NCBI RefSeq assembly: GCF_900107925.1
Contig: NZ_FNUJ01000003.1
Location: 992,001-1,056,000, forward strand
Origin: Amycolatopsis pretoriensis
GTDB taxonomy: Bacteria > Actinomycetota > Actinomycetes > Mycobacteriales > Pseudonocardiaceae
Direction of reading: 5' to 3'
Length of the DNA: 64,000 nucleotides
Positions within the stretch are counted from its first letter, which is position 1, and every line of letters begins with the position of its first letter. Below are positions 45,391 to 53,063 of the stretch, one piece after another. A model generated the notes under the pieces. That model made no database searches, was not told the origin of the DNA, and was given only the letters and a program-made list of their open reading frames with translations. Made by a program: the position numbers and the translations under genes.

Positions 45391-45899
45391 GTCAGCGACA
45401 GCTGGTCCTACGACTGGCAATCATCACCGGACGGTCCGGCCAACGATGCCGAGTTCGACCCCATGGCGTGGGGCGCACGAGACATCAATCCGACGAAGCT
45501 CGCGACCGCACGCAGCTCCTGCTCTACCCTGCTGGGGTTCAACCAGCCGGACGTGCCCACTCGGGCCGGCACGTCAGGAAGACAGGCATCCGTGGCCGAA
45601 ACTGCAGGCCGCCGGGATGCACGCCAGCAGCCCTGCCGTCGGGTTCCGACGTGGACACACCAGGCGACCGGCCGGACCAGTTCACGTCCGGTCGCATCCC
45701 GCCGTCTGCGCGTCGACTTCATCGCGCTGCATCGGTACGGGATAACCAGCAGGTCGGCCGCGGTCGACGAACTGCGCACCTGCCAGGGATGCCCTGCGTC
45801 GAGCGTTACGCCTGGCTCACGTTGCCGGATGACGCCCGACGGGCATGTACTCCTCGTCTCGAACCGCCAACGGAATCGGCGTCGCCTACCGTGGCGTGA
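45391..45899 (+). pseudogene. Degenerate GH128-like glycosyl hydrolase
   Basis: Fragments of a secreted TIM-barrel hydrolase appear in order but in different plus frames: FDPMAWGARD and STLLGFNQPD in one, WPKLQAAGMHASSPAVG in a second, RVDFIALHRYG back in the first and PCVERYAWLTLPDD in another. These match the GH128/Asl1-like beta-glucanase pattern (PMIWGARD, LLGFNEPD, LQAAGxxLxSPA, RVDFIALHWYG, YVERYAWF). At least three frameshifts inactivate it. Confidence 0.75.
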
Positions 45900-46071
45900 G
45901 CTGAGACTCCTCTTGCACGGATTGGCATTTCGGGGGTCGGGCGAGACCGCCCTCACCCTCGTCGGCCGCGCCTCCGGAGCACCTGGGACAAAATGCGGAA
46001 GCTTCTGCCCTTTAAGTCAAACTTTCAACTTCTAAGTTGCAGCACATCTCACAGTGTGCAGAATACGTGCA

Positions 46072-46554
46072 ATGAGCAGTAATCAGATTAAACCAGAGTC
46101 GGGAAAAGCGGTTCCGTTCGTCCGGCCGACGACGATCACCATCGCCTTCTGGGCTTTTCTCGCTTCTACGATACTCGGGCTGACCAACGGCGTTGTCGCG
46201 CTCTTTACTGGAAACTCCTCCGGTGACGCCGTCCGCACGGTCGTGGTCGAGAACGGCACAGATCTCAGTCAGCAGCAGGTCGACCAGGTCTCCACTGTGA
46301 CCAACGCAGGCGCATTGGTGTTCTCTGTGATCATGTCGCTGTTGTACATTCTCTTCGCAGCCAAACTTCGGAGCGGGCGCAACTGGGCCCGGGTGTTGCT
46401 CACCGTGGTGGCCGGTCTACAATTGCTTGCCATCACGTTCGGACAGAGCACGATTCTCGGATACTTCAGCGCGATGAGCGCGGTGGTCGGTGCCGTGTCG
46501 TCCTTTGTCAACCCGTCGAACGACTACTTCCGCGCGGTCAAGGCCGCTCGCTGA
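46072..46554 (+). CDS. Small four-helix membrane protein, unknown
   Basis: The predicted 160-residue protein has a short polar N-terminus followed by four hydrophobic segments (AFWAFLASTILGL; ALVFSVIMSLLYILFAA; WARVLLTVVAGLQLLAIT; FSAMSAVVGAVSSF), with a soluble loop after the first. Similar proteins of unknown function are common in actinobacteria. ATG 46072 begins the conserved-looking part. It stands alone in the plus direction; the region right of it is empty up to the ESX locus. Confidence 0.75.
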   Translation: MSSNQIKPESGKAVPFVRPTTITIAFWAFLASTILGLTNGVVALFTGNSSGDAVRTVVVENGTDLSQQQVDQVSTVTNAGALVFSVIMSLLYILFAAKLRSGRNWARVLLTVVAGLQLLAITFGQSTILGYFSAMSAVVGAVSSFVNPSNDYFRAVKAAR

Positions 46555-47149
46555 CGGAAAGAGAGACCGGCGAGCGTCCTGGCTGCACCCTGGCTGCGAG
46601 TAACGTCGACTGAGGCTTGTCGTCGCAGCGACGCGAAGCTCAGAGTCACGACCCCGGGCCTCGCCGGCTCTTTTCCAAAGAATCATTACAGCAATCATCC
46701 GGCTATCCGATGGTGTTACCTGGCGAACCGAGCGGCTCGGAATCGGATTGCGGTCGCCATTTAACATGCGGCCGACGGCAGCCAGGTCGGCGCGGGCGGG
46801 CATACGCGCGGCGGCACTTGCCCGGAATAAATTGCACCGGTATCACGGATAAAGCTCGACGACCCGGTCGGCCAAGTCAAGAGCGCTCTTGCGGTGCTCT
46901 TCGTTGTACGCTCAGGCGTCGCCAAGGTCGGTCGGCCCACCAATGGCCCGTCTACTTCACGTTCCAAAGCAACCTCAACGGCGCTTATATCCGTTGTCCG
47001 GGATTGGCGCCAGCCGCGTCGCGCTCTTCGGCGAGTTGGTCGACGACGTCTTCATCGGCGTCTTCTACGGCCAGGAAACCAACTCGGATCTACGACATGC
47101 AGAACCCTGTGTCCGACCGTTCACACCGGATGAAGAACCGCCGCCCGGC
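46555..47149. other. Gene-free stretch left of the ESX locus
   Basis: About 595 bp show no defensible gene. A minus-strand segment near 47000-47090 (VGFLAVEDADEDVVDQLAEE) looks gene-like but lacks a start and is followed by a stop, so it may be the remnant of a small protein. Confidence 0.45.
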
Positions 47150-47488
47150 TCAGCCCGCCACCCCGATCTTGTAGCCGATCGACCGGACCGTGACGATGGC
47201 ACCGGGATCGCCCAGCTTCACGCGGAGCGAGCGGATGTGGAAGTCCAAACTGCGGCTGCCCGTGTGCGTGCCGTCCCCCCACACCTCCGCCTGCAGCTGC
47301 TTGCGGCTGCACACCCTGCCCCGGGCTCGGGCGAGACTGTAAAGGATCTCGAACTCCTTACGGGATAGCACCAGCGACTCGCCGGAGGCGAAGACCCGGT
47401 AGCCGTCGAGGTGGAGATCCAGCCCGCCGACCTGGATCCGCTCCGGCACAGGAGCGTACGGCACCGATGTGCCCGGCTGATCAATCAT
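47150..47488 (-). CDS. Stand-alone OmpR-type winged-helix regulator
   Basis: The 112-residue protein is only an OmpR/PhoB effector domain (LSRKEFEILYSLARARGRVC, SLDFHIRSLRVKLGD, VRSIGYKIG), with a short N-terminal beta-rich lead (IQVGGLDLHLDGYRVFASGE). There is no receiver domain, so it cannot be controlled by phosphorylation. Its start overlaps the end of the large ESX substrate gene by 8 bp, making it the last gene of the minus-strand ESX transcript and a likely regulator of that locus. Confidence 0.88.
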   Translation of the reverse strand: MIDQPGTSVPYAPVPERIQVGGLDLHLDGYRVFASGESLVLSRKEFEILYSLARARGRVCSRKQLQAEVWGDGTHTGSRSLDFHIRSLRVKLGDPGAIVTVRSIGYKIGVAG

Positions 47489-49286
47489 CGGCCGCTTCCC
47501 GCTTCCGCACCCGGCCGAGAATCTCCTCTTCCAAGAGTTGTTTGAAGTCGTCCTGCTTCAACGGCGCCGATGGACCGCCCGGGTCGGCACCGGGCGCCCC
47601 GTGCCGTGCCGGGGCTCGCCCCAGCACGGACACTACCCCCTCACCATAGTCCCAGACGTCCGGTCCCGGACCGGCCGACACCTCCGGCACCCGCTCACCG
47701 TCTTGGTGTTGGTGCCCGGGCAGCCCGCCGAACATCATCGGGCCGGTCTGCTGCATGCCCGTTGCCGGCCTCACGTTGCTTCCGTCAGCCGGCGTTCCCA
47801 CACCGATCGGTCCTGCCGCCGATCCACCAGTGGGCTGGGCGGCGGTCAGATCCGCCAGCGGCCTCACGGGAGGGACAGCTCCAGCGGAACTCAGAGCCCC
47901 CTCGGCCAGGTTGTGGTGGAGCGCGGAAGAAGCCGCCGAACCACCCTCCGGCACCAGCGACATTGACGCGATCTGCTGCTTGGCCGAGGCCGACGCGGCG
48001 ATGTTCTCCGCCACCGGGATCGCGGAGGCTGCGGCTCGAGCCGGCTGCGGCTGCGGCTGCGGCTGCGGCTGCGGCTGCGGCTGCGGCTGCGGCTGCGGCT
48101 GCGGCTGCGGAGTTATAACGTGAACGCTTCTGGCCACCGGGGCAGCCGAGCCTCCCGCCATACCCTGCGGTACGACTCCGGCCGGCGCGCCAACGCCCAG
48201 CTGGCCAGCGTGCGCCACTGAGCCGGCCGCCGACGCCGACGCTACCTGCGCGGTGCCGGCCGAGGGCGCGGAGACCGTCGCAGGGCGCTCGCCCGGCGCA
48301 GTCGGGTCAGTTACGTCGGCGTCCGCGGATTTCACGGCGACCTCGTTCTCGGCCGCGTCTTCCGAAGCGATCTCGCCGTTCTTCTTCAACCTTCGCGACG
48401 GCGATCCGCCGAGCTTCCCGAGCGCTGCGGAAGAACCCCACATCGGCATCGGCGCGAATCCCTTCGTCTCCTCGTCCGACGGTGCCGAGACCGGCTGAGC
48501 CACGGAAGCCGTCCCGTGTGTCCCGCGCATTTCGGCCGTCACACCGTCGGCTGCGGCGGAACAGGCGACAAATTCACTTGGACGCGCCAATCCCAGAACG
48601 CCGCCGTCGACCGCGCCGGGGCTGGATACACCCGGACCGAGCACGTGCGGCGCCCAGAAACCTCCCAGGTGCTGGGCCGTCACGACAGTCGGGCTCGTGG
48701 ACTCGACATTCGCGCCGGCACCAGGATGGTCAACCCGCCCGGTGTCCACCGTGCTGCCTGGGGTTGGCCCGCGCCCGGCGCCCGGTTCCGGCATCGGGAC
48801 AATTCCCCGGCCGATGTCGTAGTAGGCGGTGCACAGGTCCCGCAGGACCTGGAGCGCGTCCTGCTGACCACTCTGTTCCACAGGGGCCGGATCCACCGGC
48901 ACCGCGCCGGGTTTGGCGAGCGAGTCCCTGCCGACCCGGAGCCGTTGCTGAGCAAAAGCGAGCGCGTCCCCGGCGTTCTTCATGGCTTGGCCATAGCCCG
49001 GGACCGACATTGCGTCCAGTGCGATGTCCAGCCGATCCGCCAGGCTGCGCACGGCAACCTGAAACCCGTCCGCCACCTCGCCGTCCCAGTGATCGGACAA
49101 CCGCCGCGACTCGTACCTCAGGTCGTCCCGGACGACCGTCAGCCGCGCGACGGCGTTGTCGAAGGCAGCGGCCCGGAGGTAGAAGACCTCCGGGCTCACT
49201 TCGCTGATCAGCTGTTCTAGCTGCCCACGATCCAATGCCTCCAGCGCGGGATCGAGGCCGGGCGGGACGGGATCAGGCTCGATCAC
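47481..49286 (-). CDS. Large ESX-associated protein with Pro-Gln repeat
   Basis: The predicted 601-residue protein begins with about 150 residues of helical bundle containing RRLSDHWDGEVADGF, a WDG motif like the WXG of ESX substrates. The rest is Ala/Pro/Gly/Ser-rich and disordered, with about 11 Pro-Gln dipeptides in a row near residue 400, and a charged C-terminal helix (QDDFKQLLEEEILGRVRKREA). It starts 3 bp after the preceding gene's stop. Probable secreted substrate or secretion-associated factor; no enzymatic domain is seen. Confidence 0.8.
   Translation of the reverse strand: MIEPDPVPPGLDPALEALDRGQLEQLISEVSPEVFYLRAAAFDNAVARLTVVRDDLRYESRRLSDHWDGEVADGFQVAVRSLADRLDIALDAMSVPGYGQAMKNAGDALAFAQQRLRVGRDSLAKPGAVPVDPAPVEQSGQQDALQVLRDLCTAYYDIGRGIVPMPEPGAGRGPTPGSTVDTGRVDHPGAGANVESTSPTVVTAQHLGGFWAPHVLGPGVSSPGAVDGGVLGLARPSEFVACSAAADGVTAEMRGTHGTASVAQPVSAPSDEETKGFAPMPMWGSSAALGKLGGSPSRRLKKNGEIASEDAAENEVAVKSADADVTDPTAPGERPATVSAPSAGTAQVASASAAGSVAHAGQLGVGAPAGVVPQGMAGGSAAPVARSVHVITPQPQPQPQPQPQPQPQPQPQPQPARAAASAIPVAENIAASASAKQQIASMSLVPEGGSAASSALHHNLAEGALSSAGAVPPVRPLADLTAAQPTGGSAAGPIGVGTPADGSNVRPATGMQQTGPMMFGGLPGHQHQDGERVPEVSAGPGPDVWDYGEGVVSVLGRAPARHGAPGADPGGPSAPLKQDDFKQLLEEEILGRVRKREAADD
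48043..48110. repeat. Hexanucleotide repeat (GGCTGC)n encoding Pro-Gln
   Basis: Eleven perfect copies of GGCTGC plus two bases run without interruption inside the 601-residue ESX gene (minus strand CCGCAG, Pro-Gln). Since the unit is a multiple of three, slippage changes repeat length but keeps frame. Confidence 0.97.
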
Positions 49287-49289
49287 TGA

Positions 49290-51686
49290 TCAACTCCTGC
49301 CCAGTACTTGCGATGGTGGCGTGTCAGACTCGCCGTCGTCCCAGGCGCTGTTCCCGGCCTGCAGCCACACCTGAGGTTCACGCTCCTTATTCTGCTCGCC
49401 GCCGACACCGCCCATACCGCCCATGCCGCCCATGCCGCCCATGGGCATGCTGGATCCCATTCCTCCCGTTTGCGGTGTTGCGGGAATCCCCGGCGTCGTC
49501 GTCTCTTGCTGGAACGGGGTCCCCCCACCCCGCTGCAGAGCGGTCGACGTGTCAGTGTCGAATTGGGCAGGGACGCTCGCCGAGGCCCCGGCTCCCCCGC
49601 CACCCGTCTCCGCAGCCGTCAGGCCGTCGAGACCAGAAAACCTCGCTCCGCCGCCGGGGCCGCCTCCAGACGGAGACGCCGTCAGCGCTTCCAGCCTCTT
49701 CGCGTCGACTGCGGAATCAGCCGGGCCGACGTTCGTCGGAGTGAGAAAATCCTGGGCGGACGTGGGCAGCAGCATCTTGTGGTCCATCTCGGCGCGCGCC
49801 GGGTCCACCAGGTTTGTGAGCGCGTCGTCGGCAGCGCTTCTCGCGACCGCTAGTGCGTTGAGCCGGCTGGGGTCGTCGCTCTTCCCTCTCAGGTCATCGA
49901 TCACCTTGTCGACCGCGGCCTGCGCTTCTTGGACCTTCTGCTTTTGGGCATCGTTCAGGGCGGGCTGTCGATCCAGTGCGACCTTCTTGTCATCTGCTGC
50001 GCCGGGCCCGTCAGACATCGTCGAAGGTGCACTGTCCTTGACCGGTGACCCGTCGCCGTGTGCCCGGGCAGACAGCCCGTCGATCGCCTGTCCGGCTGCG
50101 TCTTTCGCACGTTCGAGTGCCTGCTTGGCGGCGGGATCGTCAGTCTTGCCGATCAGGTCGTCAAGTGCTCGGCCCGCCGCGTCGTGGGCGTCCGTGAGAC
50201 CCTTCCTCGCCTCCGGAGTGTCCAATGAATTGCCGCTCCCACCAGCAGAGGCTGCGCCCCCGCCCGGCGTGTCGTCCCCGGCTGCGGGGTCGCCCAGCCC
50301 TGCGATCCCGGCGAGCGCCTTTTTTGCCTTGTCGGCGGCGTCTTTGGCGGCTGGGTCCTGCCCGCTGGGCGCCTTCCCGCCGAACGGAAGTGGTCCGCCG
50401 GTTTCCGTCGGGACCCCGCCAGGCCCGCCGGACTCTGTTCCGGGCGTACTGCCCGGCGCCCCGGCCGTGTCCGGCGCGGCGTCGCCGCTCAGACCTTTGA
50501 TGGCGTCGGCGGCCTGCCGACCGGCCTGAGCTGCTGCTTCGCCCGCCTTTTCCTGGGCCTCCGTCATTGGCTGCAGGACTCGCGATTGCGGCTCCTTCTG
50601 CTCACGCGGCTCGGCGTCGGTGCCGCCAGACCCCCCCGAAGCGGAACCGTCGCCGCTCTTGATCTTTCCCAGCGCCTTATCGACCGCGTTTCCGACGTCA
50701 ACAGCCTTTCCGCCCCCAAATCCACTTCCCGAGTCCTTGCTGTCGCCGGATTCTTTGCTGTCGCTCGAGTTCTTGCTCTTGCCGGAATCCGCGCTGTCGC
50801 TCGAGTCCTTACCGTCTCCGGAGTCCTTGCTGTCGCTCGAGTTCTTGCTCTTGCCGGAATCCGCGCTGTCGCCCGAGTCCTTACCGTCTCCAGAATCCTT
50901 GGCGTGACTGGATCCGCTGTCGCCGCCCGACTTGCCACTACCCGCCCCGGAGCTTTCCTTGGGTTTCTCACCGATGATACGAATCGGGACCATGTCTTGA
51001 GCTCGGGCGTTGTATTGGTTCGCCAGTCCCGTCGTCAGATTCTGGAGGTCGCGAAGGAGGTCCTCTTTGACCTTTGCGTCGAGCTTCGAAATTTCGTCAG
51101 CGGTCGCATTCGTGATCTTGTCGATAAGGTTCTGCATGTCGGATGCGTACAGGTCGTTGGACAAGTCGGCAAGCGAGTTGATCCCGGCAATTCCTTGATC
51201 TTTGATGCGCTGCTCCTGGCTGGCACGATGGTCGTCGTACTTCTGGACCAGGTCCCACCAGGCGGCCGCGTAGGCTTGGATGGCGTGTCCGACGTTGCCG
51301 ACCGTCGTACCGTAGGCCTTGCCGTCGAGCGTGGCGAAGACCTCCTCGCTTCTCTTCAGCAAGTCCGACGCGTACTTGGCGAACGCGTCGCCGGCGTCAC
51401 CCGTGAGGTGGTCCTTCATCGCCTTGATTTCGGCTGCGAACTTGGTGTTGATCTCACCAAGCCGCTTGGTCGCGTCCGCGATGGCGATGCCGAGCACGTA
51501 CCAGGCTTCAGCGCCTTTGTTGCTGCTCAGGCCCGCCTCGACCCCACCACCCTTGTCGGCGGTATAAATGAGGTCCTCGACAGCCTTGGCAAGATCACCG
51601 TAAGACTTGTACTGTCCGGCCAGGAAGGCGGGCGCGGATGAGTTGTACTCGCCGACCAAGCGGCCGTCGTAAGTCGAATCAGGCAT
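49290..51686 (-). CDS. Very large ESX-type substrate with Ser/Asp/Lys repeat region
   Basis: The 798-residue protein has a helical N-terminal domain of about 240 residues (AWYVLGIAIADATKRLGEI; YAAAWWDLVQKYDDH) resembling long WXG100/PPE-like modules. A low-complexity stretch of Ser, Asp, Lys and Gly (about 255-320) with a tandem duplication follows, then Pro/Gly/Ala-rich sequence with repeated helices of the form PAAKQALERAKDAAGQAIDGL. No signal peptide is present. Placement directly after the small WXG-type genes suggests it is secreted by, or scaffolds, this ESX system. Confidence 0.8.
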   Translation of the reverse strand: MPDSTYDGRLVGEYNSSAPAFLAGQYKSYGDLAKAVEDLIYTADKGGGVEAGLSSNKGAEAWYVLGIAIADATKRLGEINTKFAAEIKAMKDHLTGDAGDAFAKYASDLLKRSEEVFATLDGKAYGTTVGNVGHAIQAYAAAWWDLVQKYDDHRASQEQRIKDQGIAGINSLADLSNDLYASDMQNLIDKITNATADEISKLDAKVKEDLLRDLQNLTTGLANQYNARAQDMVPIRIIGEKPKESSGAGSGKSGGDSGSSHAKDSGDGKDSGDSADSGKSKNSSDSKDSGDGKDSSDSADSGKSKNSSDSKESGDSKDSGSGFGGGKAVDVGNAVDKALGKIKSGDGSASGGSGGTDAEPREQKEPQSRVLQPMTEAQEKAGEAAAQAGRQAADAIKGLSGDAAPDTAGAPGSTPGTESGGPGGVPTETGGPLPFGGKAPSGQDPAAKDAADKAKKALAGIAGLGDPAAGDDTPGGGAASAGGSGNSLDTPEARKGLTDAHDAAGRALDDLIGKTDDPAAKQALERAKDAAGQAIDGLSARAHGDGSPVKDSAPSTMSDGPGAADDKKVALDRQPALNDAQKQKVQEAQAAVDKVIDDLRGKSDDPSRLNALAVARSAADDALTNLVDPARAEMDHKMLLPTSAQDFLTPTNVGPADSAVDAKRLEALTASPSGGGPGGGARFSGLDGLTAAETGGGGAGASASVPAQFDTDTSTALQRGGGTPFQQETTTPGIPATPQTGGMGSSMPMGGMGGMGGMGGVGGEQNKEREPQVWLQAGNSAWDDGESDTPPSQVLGRS
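50755..50898. repeat. Two 72-bp tandem repeats in the Ser/Asp-rich region
   Basis: The segment beginning TTGCTGTCGCTCGAGTTC at 50755 recurs 72 bp later at 50827 with only a few substitutions. Each unit encodes 24 residues of a Ser/Asp/Lys pattern, so the length of the disordered linker can vary by recombination. Confidence 0.85.
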
Positions 51687-51743
51687 GACTGCATTTCCTC
51701 ATTAAATGGAGTCGAACACGGGGCAGAGCTTCGACAACGACTG

Positions 51744-52172
51744 TCAGGTGTTCGTCGTCAGATTGTCGTTGTAACCGTCACCATCATTGGGCTTCGAATC
51801 CCCGGTGAAGTTGTGCTGCTGCGCCTCGGTGTTCTTGTCCATCGTCGTAATGCCATCCGAGACATGGGTCTTGAGGTCGTCGACACTGCTCTTGATCTTG
51901 GCCGCGTTGTCGCCGTCGGCGTTCTCGAAATCAGTCGCGATCTGGGTCAAGGCCGTTTGCATCTCGCCCAGCGCCAGCTTGAAGTGCTCAGCGTGCGCGA
52001 CGATAGCGTTGCGTCGGTCGTCGACTATCCGCTCCAGCCACTGGGCAAGCTCGAAGTGACCCGCATTCGGCCAGTTCGGCTTCAACGCGGTGAACGCGTC
52101 CATGTCGTCCATGATCGCGCCGATCTTCTTAGCGGATTCCTTGATTCCGTTCGCGTCAAAGGTGGTGGACAT
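51744..52172 (-). CDS. WXG100-like small secreted protein (142 aa)
   Basis: This predicted helical protein has two long helices with a break around LKPNWPNAGHF, taking the place of the WXG turn, and a flexible Asn/Asp/Thr-rich tail. Length and position between the large substrate and the canonical WXG100 gene fit an ESX substrate or chaperone partner. AAGGAG precedes the ATG at 52172. The family cannot be named more precisely. Confidence 0.82.
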   Translation of the reverse strand: MSTTFDANGIKESAKKIGAIMDDMDAFTALKPNWPNAGHFELAQWLERIVDDRRNAIVAHAEHFKLALGEMQTALTQIATDFENADGDNAAKIKSSVDDLKTHVSDGITTMDKNTEAQQHNFTGDSKPNDGDGYNDNLTTNT

Positions 52173-52206
52173 GTGTACTCCTTAACTGGGCTGGACGCCA
52201 CAACCA

Positions 52207-52246
52207 TGTGGGGTGCTCGCTCGCTTCTCAAGGCAAGCACCCCACA
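52207..52246. terminator. Intergenic hairpin between two ESX small-protein genes
   Basis: TGTGGGGTGCT pairs perfectly with AGCACCCCACA (11 bp stem, 18-base loop) in the gap between the 97-residue and 142-residue genes. It could be an attenuator or processing site that sets relative levels. No U tract follows on the minus strand. Confidence 0.55.
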
Positions 52247-52254
52247 CAGTGCGA

Positions 52255-52548
52255 CTAGCCGACCTGTCCGGCACTGGCACGGTCCTGCATCTGCATTTCT
52301 TCGGCCGCGCGCTGCAGCGTCTTGTTCAGGTTGTCGAGGTTGGACTTGTTATGCTGGAGGTCGTTGTGCAGATCCATGGCGACCTGGTCGTAGCGCTCCG
52401 CGGTCGCGCCCTGCCAATCCGTCATGATTCGCTTGACGTCGTCGCGGAGACCGTCGGTCTGCGCTTCGATCTCCGCGGCCTTCTTGGTCATCATCGAAAC
52501 ACACTCTTCGATGACGCCGTAGTCATACGTGATGGTGTCGCCAGCCAT
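52255..52548 (-). CDS. WXG100-family protein (EsxA/CFP-10-like)
   Basis: The 97-residue protein is a canonical WXG100 hairpin: helix 1 (VIEECVSMMTKKAAEIEAQ), the WQG turn in IMTDWQGATAERYDQ, and helix 2 with HNKSNLDNLNKTLQRAAEEM. These proteins form dimers secreted by EccC through the ESX channel. The adjacent 109-residue protein is the likely partner. AAGGGA precedes the ATG. Confidence 0.95.
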   Translation of the reverse strand: MAGDTITYDYGVIEECVSMMTKKAAEIEAQTDGLRDDVKRIMTDWQGATAERYDQVAMDLHNDLQHNKSNLDNLNKTLQRAAEEMQMQDRASAGQVG

Positions 52549-52593
52549 GTTTGCAATCCCTTCGAAACAGGTTGTCAGTGAACGATCGAATGC

Positions 52594-52923
52594 TCAGGAG
52601 ACGAGGAAATTACCGAGTTCCATGGGCAGGTTCAGCAGCGCCTGAGTGCTGGCCTCGTCGGTCGCACCCTGGTTCTTGCTTTCGCGACGGATGTTTTCGG
52701 CCATGGCCTGCAGGTGCGCGAGCACAGACTTGCGAACGGACTCGATCCAGCTGTCACAGGTCATGCTGAGTGCCCGCGTCGCGCCGCTGGTGCTCGCTGC
52801 CAACGTGGCCTCGACCTGCTGCTTGAGCTGGTCGAGCTGGGCGCTGATGTTCTGCGCGGTCTCGTCGTGCTTGGCCGCCTGCTGTTCAATGGTCGCGACG
52901 TTGAGCTGTGTAGAATGTGCCAC
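52594..52923 (-). CDS. WXG100-like partner protein (109 aa)
   Basis: This all-helical protein has the size and hairpin layout of ESX small proteins. The central turn reads CDSWIESV in place of WXG, and the N-terminal half is a heptad-like coiled coil (QQAAKHDETAQNISAQLDQL). It starts at GTG 52923 with GGAG upstream and lies 45 bp before the WXG100 gene. Pairing as a heterodimer is inferred from position. Confidence 0.85.
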   Translation of the reverse strand: MAHSTQLNVATIEQQAAKHDETAQNISAQLDQLKQQVEATLAASTSGATRALSMTCDSWIESVRKSVLAHLQAMAENIRRESKNQGATDEASTQALLNLPMELGNFLVS

Positions 52924-53063
52924 TTGCGGTCTCCTGCTCTAGAGCTGTCATTTGCACGGTCCCCCGGCAGAAGCCAGCCGGTCGACCACATCTCATAGGA
53001 TAATTTTTCGCCGAAAATTTTTGGCCCAGTTCCCGTCGCGTAGTGGGACACGAGGAGGTCCCC
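52924..53063 (-). promoter_or_regulatory. Probable promoter region of the esx small-protein genes
   Basis: The 140-bp gap between eccB and the first small gene contains the most AT-rich segment of the locus, AATTTTTCGCCGAAAATTTT near 53001-53020, which is nearly palindromic. This suggests an operator and a separate promoter allowing high expression of the secreted proteins. No -10/-35 pair is assigned. Confidence 0.4.

Noticed and set aside
45030..46035. Two 289-codon plus-strand frames
   Set aside because: They are chance open frames across the shattered hydrolase and empty DNA. Neither has a consistent domain or start site.
48043..48110. Repeat tract as a CRISPR array
   Set aside because: It is a simple hexanucleotide coding repeat with no spacers.
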